Shown here piece after piece: positions 44,826 to 56,537 of a DNA stretch of 64,000 bases. The stretch's first letter is position 1. The number at the start of each line of letters is the position of its first letter. The translations under genes and the position numbers were made by a program. The notes beneath the pieces are model-generated. The model was not told where the DNA came from, made no database searches, and worked only from the letters and a program-made list of their open reading frames with translations. This DNA comes from Anthoceros angustus (taxonomy: Eukaryota > Streptophyta > Anthocerotopsida > Anthocerotales > Anthocerotaceae): the NCBI GenBank assembly GCA_010909165.1, contig MU008184.1, positions 1 to 64,000 of the forward strand. The letters are read 5' to 3'.

Positions 44826-46352
44826 ATGGCGAATGGCGCTCACCCGCTCGGAATCCATGCTGCTGCCGCCGCGCCTCCCTCGCCCTCCTCTTCCTCCTTC
44901 ACGCGCCACCATCACCACCACCAGCAGCTCCAGCAGCAACAACAGCAGCAGCAACAGCAGCATCTCCTGCAGCATCATCGGCTGCACCAGCACCAGCTCC
45001 AGCAGCAGCAACAGGGGTTATTCCTGCACCAGATTGCCGGCTCGCCGGGGGCCGGGCCCGGGCCCGCCTCCGGGCCAGCCATGGATCAGGCCACGGCCAC
45101 CAGCGAGGGCGAGTCGCTGGACGCCAAGAGCCCCGAGGCCGACCGGGCGGAGAGCGTGCGGGAGGGGGAGGGGCCTGGTAGCACGTTATCACCACTGGTG
45201 GCAGCAGCAGCAGGAGGAGGAGGCAAGGGGGGAACGGGAAGCATAGCAGCAGCAGCAGGAAGCATAACGGCAACAGCAGCAGCCTCTGGAGCAGCAGCAG
45301 CAGCAGGAGCAGCAGGAGCAGGCTCGAGTGCGGTAGTAGCCGTAGCAGCAGGGACAGCAGGGACAGCAGGGGCAGGGTCGGGCAGGGGCAAGCAGAAGGA
45401 TAGCTTCGCGGACTGGAGCAACGGAGCGATCAATTCGCTGCTGGACGCATTCACGGAGAAGAACGAAGAATTGAACGGACGGAACTTGCGGGGACGGGAC
45501 TGGGAGGAGGTAACCAGCGCAGTGAACGCGCGCGGCGATGGCAACAAGCCCGCCAAGAGCGTGCTGCAGTGCCGCAACAAGCTGGACAATCTCAAGAAGC
45601 GGCACAAAATTGAAAAGGATAAAATGTTCACCACCGGCTCCGCCAAGACCAAGTGGCAATGGTTCGCAAAGATGGATTCCATCGTCGGCCGCACCACCAA
45701 GCAGCCTCGCCCCGCGGTGCCCTTGCCCCTGCCCCTACCCCTGCCATTGCCCCTCTCCGACGATGCTCCCTCCTCCGCCTCCCAGCTCCCGCCGCTCCTC
45801 CCCCTGGCCCTCCCGCCGGGTCCCGGCCCCGGCTCCGCTTCTGCCGATCCCGCCTCCTCGGATCCCCGGAGAAAACCTCCCCGCAAGAAGCTCAAGGTCT
45901 CGACGCACCACGACGAGGCCGAGGCCGGCGACGGTACTTTCACCACTCTCTCCTTCTTCGTCTTCCTTTTCCTCCTCCTCCTCCTTCTTCAGCAGCGTCC
46001 CGTCCACTTGTCCAGTTGCAAATTGCGCTTCAGCTCAGCTCGGAAGCATATCATCCAATGTTATAGCGCAAGGCAGCCAGGCGGGGCCGGGCAGCAGCAA
46101 GCAGCATCAGCCTCAGCAGCCGCAGATCTGTGGCGGCGGCAGACCCGAAGGAAGGCAAGGCAAGGCAAGGCGAGGCAAGGCCAGGCTAAGGGGAAGGAAA
46201 GGAGAGGAGCGTTTTTCCATCCATCCATGGCCGCGGGGCCGGCCGTGGACGGACGGAAAAATGGTGGCTGCTCTGTTCTGCTCTGTCTGGGCCTCGCACG
46301 CTCGGCAGGTCAGGCCTGCCTGCCTTTTCCCCTGAACTCAGGCGAAAGTTGA
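44826..46352 (+). CDS. trihelix (SIP1/ASIL-like) transcription factor with polyglutamine tract
   Basis: A plant DNA-binding protein, expected in the nucleus. From the ATG at 44,826 there is a His/Gln-rich N-terminus (Q runs about residues 35-65, encoded by CAG repeats), an Ala/Gly-rich stretch, then one trihelix (MYB/SANT-like) domain at about residues 196-287. That domain includes DWSNGAINSLLDAFTEKNEE, GRDWEEVTSAVNARGDGN, SVLQCRNKLDNLKKRHKIEK and KTKWQWFAKMDSIVG. A proline-rich tail and a basic RRKPPRKKLKV signal follow. The frame stays open to the TGA at 46,350. A donor-like ACG/GTACTTT at 45,934 might end exon 1 instead, since residues after it (a hydrophobic FFVFLFLLLLLL run, then low-complexity sequence) look non-coding. 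An upstream in-frame ATG lies at 44,607. Family sure; 3' end unsure. Confidence 0.8.
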   Translation: MANGAHPLGIHAAAAAPPSPSSSSFTRHHHHHQQLQQQQQQQQQQHLLQHHRLHQHQLQQQQQGLFLHQIAGSPGAGPGPASGPAMDQATATSEGESLDAKSPEADRAESVREGEGPGSTLSPLVAAAAGGGGKGGTGSIAAAAGSITATAAASGAAAAAGAAGAGSSAVVAVAAGTAGTAGAGSGRGKQKDSFADWSNGAINSLLDAFTEKNEELNGRNLRGRDWEEVTSAVNARGDGNKPAKSVLQCRNKLDNLKKRHKIEKDKMFTTGSAKTKWQWFAKMDSIVGRTTKQPRPAVPLPLPLPLPLPLSDDAPSSASQLPPLLPLALPPGPGPGSASADPASSDPRRKPPRKKLKVSTHHDEAEAGDGTFTTLSFFVFLFLLLLLLQQRPVHLSSCKLRFSSARKHIIQCYSARQPGGAGQQQAASASAAADLWRRQTRRKARQGKARQGQAKGKERRGAFFHPSMAAGPAVDGRKNGGCSVLLCLGLARSAGQACLPFPLNSGES

Positions 46353-46605
46353 GCCTCCCGTCCCAACCCGACCGTCTCTGGCTGGGCTTGCCTTTGGCCC
46401 GGCCTGGCCTGGCCTGGCATCCTGCCTGCCTGCGCGGTCGACGCACGCTACTGCAGTCGAGTCGAGCGTGTCCCCGCGCTGCGCCTGCGCCGTTTCCCCG
46501 CCCCGCCCCGTTACGCCTCGCCCTGGCGTCACCCGGAGTCTCCTGGACCACGGCAGCAGTAGGCAGCAGTTTTGGGAGCAAGCGAGTTGAGCCGAGCTCG
46601 CGGAC

Positions 46606-49600
46606 ATGGCGTCTCCCCTACTACGCTTTTTGCCTCTGCTACCACTGCTGCTGCTGCTCTGCTGCTGCTGCTGCTGCTGCTACCAGTGTGGTGCCGACCT
46701 GCCTGCTGGCTACTGCTCCTCTTCCAGCTTGGAAGAAGGTGAGGGTGCAAGTGCCATCCACAGTGCCTCACTGTGCTCGCTCTCTATCTGCTCTCAGCTC
46801 CAAGCCATGAATGAGCCCATAAGTGTGCATGGCCATCCACGGCTGCTAGCTGGCCGCTGCCCGGCGTGCTGTGAATGCGCGCACTATGGTGGTGGCTGCT
46901 CACTGCCTGGCGACGCTGTTGTCGCGGGAGCCACTCGTTCCCACCCCCATGCCCTGCACGCTGCCTAGGGTTCTTTGCCTCTTGCCCGGGCGCTTCTATC
47001 CGGCCCTTGGATCTGCGTGTGTTGTTGCGTTTGGATCTCTCGCCTCTTGTGTGTTTGCATTGAGTTGCTGAAGTTTGCGGCTGGCTGCCTTTGATATCTC
47101 AGATGACATGGACTTTCCGGGAACGGCTGGTAGAGCTCAAGGCGCCGAGGAACCTTGGGCTCAAAACGTCTACTCCAAAGTCACAGAGCCCACTCTTGCA
47201 GCTGCTCATTTGCGAGGTAGATTTCGTTTTTCTAAAAGATCACACACATCACAGATTGTGGCTTTTTGGCTTAGTGGATTCTCCCATCCTACAGACAGGT
47301 ATCGACTGCCATATTTCTCGAGTACAGGGATGGTGCACAGTTGAAGGCAAGGCATGCAGCGTTCCGAGTCCCTGCAACTCAACTTTGATAATGTTGACAA
47401 CTTGCCTTGAACTGATATATCAGCATCTGCCACACTTTTTGGAGCAACGTTTGGATCATGAGGATAATAAATATACAGCCGAACGCTGACAGTTTTCACT
47501 CAGGATGAAAGTGGTTAACATGCTCTTCATTTTGACGTGCTGTGCAGATTTACCAGGATTTACGAGAAGCGTGTATGAGAGGGATTATGCACTTATAGCA
47601 CCAGAGAGCCAAGTCTACAGTCCTTTGCCTGGCTGGTACTTGATTCTGCCTTTGGTTTGAGTTCTATCAGATGTCATGTGTGAGGTCTGCAGACAGAGCT
47701 CTTTCATGCTTCTTCTGCCGCTTGTTGTGGTGCACACGCCTTAAGATGGTGGAAGCCAGGACTTGACATTTTCTGGTCTGGGTTTCTTTGTAGGGTGAAT
47801 ACATTGGGTGCTTATTTAATCACGCCAGCCATGGGGTCTCATTTTTCTATGTATTTGGCTCAAATGAAAGGTTTTCTTCCGCAGTGTCTTCCTTCAGTTT
47901 CGTAGCTTTGCATCGAGCTGTTCCATAGGTGGTTGTAGTTCTTTTAGATATTTTGTCTTGGGCCTCCACATCTGAGCTGCATTGTATGTTATGTGTTTCT
48001 TCCTTGCGGTGTATAGTTCTGTATGTGCTCTTTGCAGCAGCTATATTCTTTATCCTCATCAGACTGAGCATGTTTCGTATGTGTAGGTAATTCAACTTCT
48101 GCTCCTCCACTTGGGGACGTTGAGAGGTAGTCTGTTTGACTTGTGGCATTTCCTTCAATGAATTGCACTCCTTGTCCAAAGCTTCTTGATAGACGGTTGT
48201 TGGCGTGGTCTGTCCTCATTCATTTGCCTGCGCCGTCCTCTCTGACATGCATGTGGTCCATGCAGGTTTATCTTTGTTGTGAAAGGTGAATTACAACTTT
48301 CAACCAGTTCAACTGAGGGCTACAATATGCATGTACAACTTCATATCATTTGCCTCGTTCTTATAGTTCTGCTCTGCTACGTGACCTCACCGTAACTTCA
48401 TACAAATTGAACGGCCTTCGGAAAAGCCTACTGATATATCTAGACGTGCTGCTGCCAGGTGGACTGGTTTGCCTATTTGCCACCGAACACGCAACACTCT
48501 CTGAAGTCAAGCTACGCAGCAACAATTGTTGTTTTTGAGCGAAGGTTAGCATTCATGTGAAATGAGTTTTTGCTGGTGCCCTTTTCCTTCAAGGGTACGT
48601 TTTTGGTGCTCGGAGCTGTATGTCAGTACAAAATGTGGGAGGATATGAGGCACTCATCGGCGTGCGAGCACGTCCTGACAAGATGTCTGCATGATGTCAC
48701 CTGACATGATGTCCATGTTGCTTATTTTTTGTTTAATGAATTCTGATAATCCATGTTCCTTATGACTTCTGGTGGTTGATGATAGATACATCAAAGATAT
48801 CGTTCACATGGATACGCCAGAACTGATTGTAGGAGTGACAGACAAACAGCCTGTGCTCGAGACACCTGGAGAGGTGAGAGCTGTTCCATGATGTTTGAAA
48901 AGTGTGGTGAAAACGGTTTGTGATCTCAGCACCTGCCTACTATTCTATTCAGGTATTTGCACTGAGGAAGTTGCTACCTACATCGTCAACTTACGACTTC
49001 AACATCCATGTATGTATCTAGGAAGGTGTAGCAGAGAATTTACATGGGCTTTGAGTCGGTTGTTAATGCGGTGGGTTTCACGTGTTATTAGGTCATGGAT
49101 TTTCAACCTGGCGAGTTTTTGAATGTTAAGGTAAGTCCAACAATGGATTATGGATTGATCCATATGCCACAGTAGGTGAAATTATTGTGAGATGTTTCCG
49201 GAAATCACATTACAAGATTTTCTAATTGGTCTTCGCGTTTCCCAGGAGGTGCACTACTTTCAACATGGTCTTCTTCTTTTGGAAGGACGTGGTATTTACC
49301 GGCTCGGAGACAAGTGGTAGGTGCAATTTGTGGTGAGAGGTCACATCTGTTGCTCACTTCGGGTCTGAAAATGGTGTCACAAGATCATTTATGAGAGACC
49401 AATTCGTGGAGTTTTGTATGGCACATGCTCCAATGATGTAAAAGGCCTGTAACAGGATGTGTGGTGGACATAAATGCAGGCACCCAGTGCAGGCTGGAGA
49501 CGTTATCTGGATGGCTCCTTTTGTCCCGCAGTGGTAATGTGCTTTGCATTTGGGCTAAGTATTTGGTGCCAGTTCTTATCAGAGTGCATCCGACCTGATA

Positions 49601-49702
49601 TTGCTGTATTTGTCCACCAGGTATGCTGCTCTTGGTCGCACAAGATCGCGGTATCTCCTCTACAAGGATGTGAACCGAGACCCCTTGCTGCACCCCTACT
49701 AG
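46606..49702 (+). CDS. UGLYAH: (S)-ureidoglycine aminohydrolase, 14 exons
   Basis: A Mn-dependent bicupin of the plant ureide pathway: it releases ammonia from (S)-ureidoglycine to give (S)-ureidoglycolate, in the endoplasmic reticulum. Exons by splice sites and phase: 46606-46738, 47103-47216, 47548-47635, 47794-47870, 48087-48126, 48266-48328, 48367-48391, 48459-48544, 48786-48873, 48953-49009, 49092-49130, 49246-49316, 49480-49533, 49621-49702; 1,017 nt, 338 residues. Exon 1 is a signal peptide with Leu and Cys runs from CTG/TGC repeats. Family landmarks: DLPGFTRSVYERDYALIAPE, VNTLGAYLITPAMGSHFSMY, RFIFVVKGELQL, FAYLPPN, VMDFQPGEFLNVK, EVHYFQHGLLLLEGRGIYRL, AGDVIWMAPFVPQWYAALGR. All introns are GT-AG and in phase except intron 6, where only a GC donor (48,329) keeps frame. 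The plant enzyme is usually near 300 residues. Confidence 0.92.
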
Positions 49703-50739
49703 GAGAAGGTTAAGCATGAATTTCGGTTCCACCTTACAATCTCATGGCATACATCTGCTGCGCCAGTTTCCAGGGGAAAGACGGATCTTTCGGGATGGTG
49801 TATGGATGTGCTGTCGGTTGACTGCGCCAGCTTGGGATCCCTGTACCAATAGTAGAGCATGGGGGACTTACAACCTCCTACAATTTTGATCAAGAGGAGC
49901 TCTCGGCAGTTGGCCAGCAGTCAATGCAAGGTAAGGCTCTCCCTCTTTTCTCCACCTCTGCAGAGGTTATATGATGGAGGCAGTGCTGAAAATGCGAGGT
50001 TGGTCAGAAGTTTAGCAGGTTGGGTTCCAGTGATGGTAGTACCTGAACTCCACAGCAAATAGTGGTCCCCATCAAGGAAGACACCTTGTATGTGCGATCC
50101 AGTATCGGAGAGAAAAACTCGCCGAGTCAAAGGCAGACTCCGCATCTGTAACTCTATGCACTATTCAGTGAAATTGTAATTTCAATTATTCATTCTTTTA
50201 GAGGCTGACTACGATGGGGCTACAGTGTTGGGCTCCCCTCGCAGAAAAGTTTAAATGTTTTAACGGTGGAATATATTATATTTTTACAGAAAGTAAAATA
50301 TTCTCCTTGAATTGGGCACTTTTTACATGAGTGCGTGATACATTTATGACCCTCGTTCTTTCCCATAGGTATGTATAAGTCCAAATGGCTAAGCCCAAAT
50401 GGACACACATTTATAAGAACTTCGTGATTAAGCATCCTGAGCTTAGATCGGTATTTAGATGGGGTGCCTGAAGGGAGTAGATGCCCTTGGTGCAAGTAGC
50501 TTAGGCACACCATGGTACAAGTTGTTAAGTACCAAGTCCCATGACGGAAATCCGTCCGTAGTGGACTTAAATAAAATTCTTCTTCTTCTTCTATACTGTT
50601 AAGGTTTATAAACCCAAGTGTTTAGAACTAGAAGACTATATAAAATTTTTATTCTTGGGCCCACTTGCTTACCAAAGCTGGCTAACACTAAGTAATCTTT
50701 AATCACATTCAAGCAAATGTGAAAAGAAGAGCGAGATCA

Positions 50740-51028
50740 GTAATTGGCTAGAGAACCCGAAATATTGGCAATTGTTGCCAATGGTTCAAGGAGAACCCGA
50801 AGTATTGGCAATTGTTGCCAATGGTTCAAGGAGAACCCGAAGCATTCGCAATTGTTGCCAATGGTTCAAGGAGGTGTGAAAAGAAGACTGAGATCAATAA
50901 TTGGCTAGAGAACCCGAAGCATTTTCAATTGTTGCCAATGGTTCAAGGAGGTGCGAAAAGAAGACCGGGATCAATAATTGGCTAGAGAACCCGAAGCATT
51001 GGCAATTGTTACCAATGATTCTATTTCT
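50740..51028 (+). repeat. tandem repeat with GGCAATTGTTGCC hairpin core, five copies
   Basis: GAACCCGAAG..TTGGCAATTGTTGCCAATGGTTCAAGGA-type units occur at about 50,753, 50,793, 50,833, 50,910 and 50,987. The first three are 40 bp apart; the last two are 77 bp apart because of an added GTGTGAAAAGAAGAC...AATTGGCTAGA segment. The core TTGGCAATTGTTGCCAA is an imperfect palindrome. Confidence 0.9.
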
Positions 51029-53997
51029 AATGCTAACCCTTAGATGACGGAGGGGGGTAATAGTAGAAACACAAGCACGTTGTTCCTCGTCATTTTGAGG
51101 TTAACGGTCTACTGTTAATCCCTATTTACTTGCTTACTATCTCATCAAAAGTATGGTTTGTCTTGTTCTTTTTTCTGACACTAGGACAATTACCATCATT
51201 CGGAAAACTTAAGAATCGTGTAATCTCCAACAATTTCTCACCTCTACCAATTTCTGCATGCAAGTTGATGATTGTTTTGAGAGGTCGTAAGTGTGGGACG
51301 GGAAGGGGAATCTTTGCGTGGTTTATGCTAATATGAAGAAGGTGTTTTGATATAATTTGGGGAGGCTAGGAGGCTGATGTCCCTCACCTTGCCATGGATT
51401 CACATTATTCATTGAGCAATCCCACTAATTCCTACAATTTCTGAAAGAGCCCGAGCTCCCCTTCCCGACTATGTTTGTTGACCCATGTGAGTTAAGCAAC
51501 CCACTCCAAAACTGCACGCATGAACCTTGCATACCTGTCTCTGGAGGGCAGCCTATGTACGTGAAAGTGGGAGAGTAGGCTGCCACGCCTACATGTAGGC
51601 ACTAAGCAGCTCTTGGTGGAACCCCACGGTGGTCTAAACCACCCTGGTTCTTCTATAGTTTGAGAGCATCTTTCACATCCTGATCACTCTGAGTAACATC
51701 ACTATCGATATGGTAGGGTGAGCATTTTGTATAAAGGCTTATAGGAAATCTCAATCTCGGTTCAACATTCTATCAAAAAGAATTTTACAAGAAAAATTCA
51801 CAATGAAAACATAATCGCGGTTGAATGTGTCCAAAGACAAAATAAGTAGGTTTGTGATTAGGGGTTTAGCCAACAAAAAGACATGTTAGAAGACTAGAAA
51901 ACTTATTGCAAACTTTCTAAGGATGCAATCGAACCAACTCTTAAGAGAAGGGAAAAGCTCTTAAAACAAGGAAAGAATAGTGAAGGAGAGGGGAAAGCAT
52001 ACTAATTGGTCTGGTGCAGACTATTAGCCTCCTATTGGGGCTGCTATGAAGACCCCAGAATCTTTGCAAATACATGCAATATGTTACTTGAAGAGAGTCC
52101 ATAAGAAACCAAGTGTGAGTGTTAGTCCCCATGAACACCTCACCAGGGGAAGTATATGTACTTATGGTCTACATAGCAAGAAGAGTATTGCCAAAATATG
52201 CTAGGATTGTTAAGGATCTTATGATGTGCTACTCAGTACATCATAGGATAGAATATCTATATATTAAAATCTACTTCCACAGCAAGTAAGCTTCTTGAAA
52301 ATTGGGGGAACAAGGTACTTACAAGGCCCATATTAATATGATTGTATATATTCCTTCTTCCCTTACCATCAATAGTGACCAAACAAGTATCTATCTAATC
52401 CTATCGATGGTTTAATGACTTGAGAATAAAAAGATGCAAGTCATAAACAGATGCAAGCATGTTGCCAACACATTACGACTATGATTTCTTCATCATCGAA
52501 AGAGAAGCTTCTTTATTTACAAGTCATATTTCTAGGCATAACAAAAAAATCAATACCCACGAAATATGATGGCAATCGTAGGGGAAGGTTCTAACAAACC
52601 ATCCATCAACCAATCATTTTGCTTTTGAGCAAACCATTAGTCTACCATGAAGACATTGAAAGATTTTCCTTTCAACATTCTAATTTCATATTATCATAGC
52701 CGCAAGAATGGGGTTGGCCTCCCCCTTTCTTGTATTGTTGCTTTTTTCCGGCAGAGGGTTTCCATTGCTTTGCAGAGGGCGTTGATCAACGCAGTGTACA
52801 GAACGACAGCGAGCACGGGAGATGCAGCTTCTTCAACACCGGTAGTAAGTAGGCCTTTTCACATCCCTGACCACGAAGTTCTTCAGGCGGTTGGTAATTT
52901 TGAAATGCATGATCGTGGGGGCTAGTCCCCCTGGCTTGGTGCCCTTCGTTGAGTTTTTCCCCCTTTGTTTTTGGGGTGGATGTGTTTTTTCCATCTCGTT
53001 TTTATAATAAGGTATTCTTTTCATATTTATTTCATATTATGAAGCTGAAGTTGAAACATTATGTTTGTCGGAAAATCTAAAAACGATATGACTTATCGAT
53101 TATGTTGTTGGTCCATGCACAAGTCTTATGAATTTAGATTGCATGACAAAAAGATTTCCTTTTATATGTGTTACATTTGTCCTTGTTTATTGTACCATCA
53201 AGTTGCAACCAGCAGGATATAATAATAGTCATTCAAGCATGAATCTAGAAACAGAATTCAGCGAATGCCTTAAATTTGGGATGTGTTAAAGAGTAGCTAG
53301 ACAAAGCTGAGATTCTTTTTGTGAAATCGTATTTTGGGATTGAGAAGTTGATAGACTTATTTGCAATTGGTTGTCAAGTTCTTGAAAACATGTCAAGCAT
53401 ATGAATATTTTAATATCGACAGGTTGAATTGCAACAAGAATCTTAAGAGCATTCATACTAGCCTTTCAGATAGAGTCAATGGAAATCAATAAATTAAGTC
53501 TTTTTTTAATTTATAACTGCAGCTGCTGGAGATGTACAATTTGAGAAACTTATATACGTGATGTTGTTGCCATGGTTGATGAAGAAACTGAAATTATTCA
53601 GTAGTTATAGAGAATTGCTTGTATGTTGCAACAAATAGTGCATTTGAATTAAATGTAAAATCTAATAGGTTGGAGCAATCAAAAAACAAATTAGGCCGCG
53701 TCAACGAGGTTGAATGAAAGATGCTACTTTGCGATATATTTGGAAAAATCTAAGCACCTCAACTTCTTAGGTGACTGAGCTGCATTGCTTTAGGTGAGAA
53801 GGGAACTTCCCTCTTGCTGTTGGTACCTTTGGAAGAAGCTTGAAAAAATAAAAGCATCTCAACTTCTTAGATGACTCCAACTTTAGATCTTAGTTGAAAC
53901 AATATCAGGTGAAAAGAATATTATCATGTAGTTATCTGTCCCTGCATAAACAGATGTTTATATTTTTAGATATCGTAGGTTCTCAACGTTAGCTCAA

Positions 53998-54082
53998 ACA
54001 ATCCTATGAGCGTGTCCAAGCTCAAAAAATCCCATGAGCGTGGCCAAGCTAGCGAATCCCATGAGCGTGGCCAAGCTAGCGA
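53998..54082 (+). repeat. three copies of a 27-30 bp tandem repeat
   Basis: AATCC(T/C)ATGAGCGTG(T/G)CCAAGCT repeats three times with spacers AAAAA or AGCG. Confidence 0.85.
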
Positions 54083-54389
54083 TCATTTACAGACACGGGC
54101 CGGTTCTCTAGAGGGAAAAGTCACCGTAATCTAGTTACGAACAAACCTCTACAGAGTTCTTAGCATATTGTTATCTAGACACGGAAAATAATGATAGCTC
54201 GTATGATAGGAAGGCCATATCATCATTTATAAGGAAAGGGATGGACTGATATTGGCTTGTGTGATAGGAAGGGCAAAAGGACGGACCAAAAATTGACAGA
54301 TTAACCATAGAGTTCCAATGAACTCCTGACTTCCATATCACTCCTCAAGGGAGGACCTCGTAAGTGATTTCTCCCATTCCAAAGTGGTG

Positions 54390-54690
54390 TGTTCTCTCGT
54401 TCAAAGATGATTATCCAATAATATTTCTATTTTTATCCACTAAAGGTATAGGTATGTGAAAGTGGCGCTTTTTCTTGCTCGCAAATGATTATCTAATATA
54501 ATAATTATAATTTATATATATGTACTAAAGCTGTATAGCACTTGAAAGTTACATATTCTCTCATAGAATGATTATCCAAAAATAATTAAAAATAATATTT
54601 TACATTAAATAAAATATTGATCTTAGAGCACGCGCAACACGTTCTCTCTAGAATGGTTATCCAATAACAATAACATATTTTTATTCACAT
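54390..54690 (+). repeat. degenerate tandem repeat of about 80-100 bp, four copies
   Basis: The phrase TTCTCTC..(A)GAATGATTATCCAATAA recurs near 54,393, 54,470, 54,557 and 54,640, each followed by an AT-rich stretch with TTTTTATTCAC-like or TTATATATA sequence. Confidence 0.6.
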
Positions 54691-55557
54691 ATATTTTGAG
54701 GTAGACCTTTAATTGGCACCTTTTATAGGAGATCGAGGATGATTAATAAGAGTCATGGAGTCGAACACATGACCTTCTGGATTTCTCAGGGAAGTGCCAC
54801 CTCAAACAAATTCAGCTTTTCTAATGTCAAAATGATAAATCGCGTCTTGACAGGAAGTCAATCTTCAAAATTATTTCAAGTTCTACACAGGCCATGGTTC
54901 TCGTGCCCGTGGCGAGGACCAGTTGATAGAGGACCATAGGTAGATGCTTCGTCCAAAACCGTATGATGTCTGTTCTCCGCAATGATGTGGCCTTACGAGA
55001 TGTACCGTCGGACGTAGGTATGGATGACAATGTGTAGTCGGTGCCGAGAGCAATACATATATGCCATATATATTTGTTTTATTTATATTTATGTGTACAC
55101 ACAAATACATACTTATATGTTCTTGCTTTTGTCCTATTGTATACCAAAAGGTGCATAAATTTCTCCAATTAAGTACGTGTTCTTCTTCCACTGGAATTGT
55201 ACCCGACAATACTTACATTTCAGCCCCAAACTTATCTAGCAATACTTGCAATTCAAGTCCAAATAATTGTCCTCCCTTCAGCAGTGACAATCTACAAGTG
55301 GGTCTATTAGAACTCCACGGTGGATCACTCCGGGGCTACGGTGCTACACATCCGTGTTGAAACAAAAGCCGATTATATATCTCGTAATTAAACGTACAAT
55401 GGTGTTGCAGACTGGGAAAACGTTTCGTAAAACGTGCAGCCGTTGCACGACTGCGGGTTGCCGAATGGGGCGTCTGGGATCGGACCAGCTGGTACATACC
55501 GTGATCGCTTTTGCAAGCTTTTGCAAAAGTAGATATGCATATGCATGCTTGATGATG

Positions 55558-55634
55558 CGGGCTTGGGCTTGGGCTTGGGCCTGGGAGCCTGGGAGCCTGG
55601 GAGCCTGTGGAGCCTGTGGAGCCTGTGGAGCCTG
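55558..55634 (+). repeat. short tandem repeat GGGCTT / GGAGCCTG
   Basis: Three GGGCTT hexamers, then three GGGAGCCT octamers and three TGGAGCCTG nonamers in a row; a slippage-derived block. Confidence 0.9.
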
Positions 55635-56537
55635 TTGTAAGCTATCAGATTTTAGTACAGAAATGCTGGTCTAACGCACGCAAGCTAAAGAGGGTACGTT
55701 CACCAACTGGGAAAGCGGCATGATGGCACGTTTAGGCATTGAAAGCTGCAAAGGCAGCCGTAGCCTGCGTTAAGTTTCAGAGAAGAGCGACCGGCGGTTG
55801 CACCTGCTGTTCTGCCCTCTCCCCCCTCTCCATTAGCCTTGCATTATTGCACATACATACTTACAAACAGACCCCCACACCAGTCCAGTCGTCCAGACTG
55901 ATCTGGTCCCCGGAGATGGCATCGCAGCCGAAACTGCTGGCCCCAGGGGCCCAGGCTTATGGATAAGTGAATCATTCGTTCCCCTTTCCCCGTCGTGTCG
56001 GCTGCTCTCTCTCTTTCCCGCCAACAGTAGCAGTGGGTGCTAAGCTTGCAAGTTCGGGAACTCTCCAGAAAGCTGCTCGTCACGAGTTGCATTAAAGAGG
56101 CAAGCAGGACATGTTCTCCCATCCCCTCCCTAGGCTCGCAAGGCCGGCTGGCCTTCATTACCCTCCCTCCAACTAACGTGCCCAGCCACGAGCCTTAAAG
56201 AGGGGAGAGACGCCGATCGAGCATCGAGCATCGAGCATCGAGCTGTAGCACACTCTGCTCTGCCACCCGGTCCTGACCAGCTGCACACTCCATGCTTTGC
56301 CAGGTCCCCAATCGAGCGTCGCCTCCCTCTCTGTTCCTCTGCGAGTTGTACACGTCCGTTCTCAATTAAGGAGCGTCGGGAGTGGCAGTCACACCACCAA
56401 GCTCTGCAGGCTGAGCCTGACGGAAGTCGCGGATCAAGTTCGTGTCTTTGCATCGATGCTCCCCGCTGCTCCGCTGCCGGGGTCCCGGCCTCGGCTGGCT
56501 ATGTAGCTAGCGCTAATTCAATGTTCCATGATCACTT

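Larger units (their letters stand above)
49703..56537. other. AT-rich intergenic stretch, no gene found
   Basis: Nearly 7 kb without a convincing coding exon on either strand. It holds the tandem repeats listed separately, a TTC microsatellite after AAATAAAATTC (50,568-50,592), and AT-rich single-copy-looking sequence. A short frame at 52,647-52,925 (VSIALQRALINAVYRTTAST) is the least noise-like, but has no recognised domain. Confidence 0.5.

Noticed and set aside
44545-45246. Alternative plus-strand frame through the polyQ region and its long minus-strand partners
   Set aside because: CAG/CTG repeats keep all six frames open; only the frame with the trihelix domain shows conserved residues.
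48350-48538. Single exon reading straight through 48,350-48,538
   Set aside because: It covers the real RDLT microexon but then leaves the protein family; the next true exon (48,459-48,544) is in another frame and matches FAYLPPN...VVFERR.
52780-52800. Possible cDNA adaptor (ATCAACGCAGTGTAC resembles a template-switch primer)
   Set aside because: The match is partial with mismatches in the invariant part, and there is no junction in the surrounding sequence.
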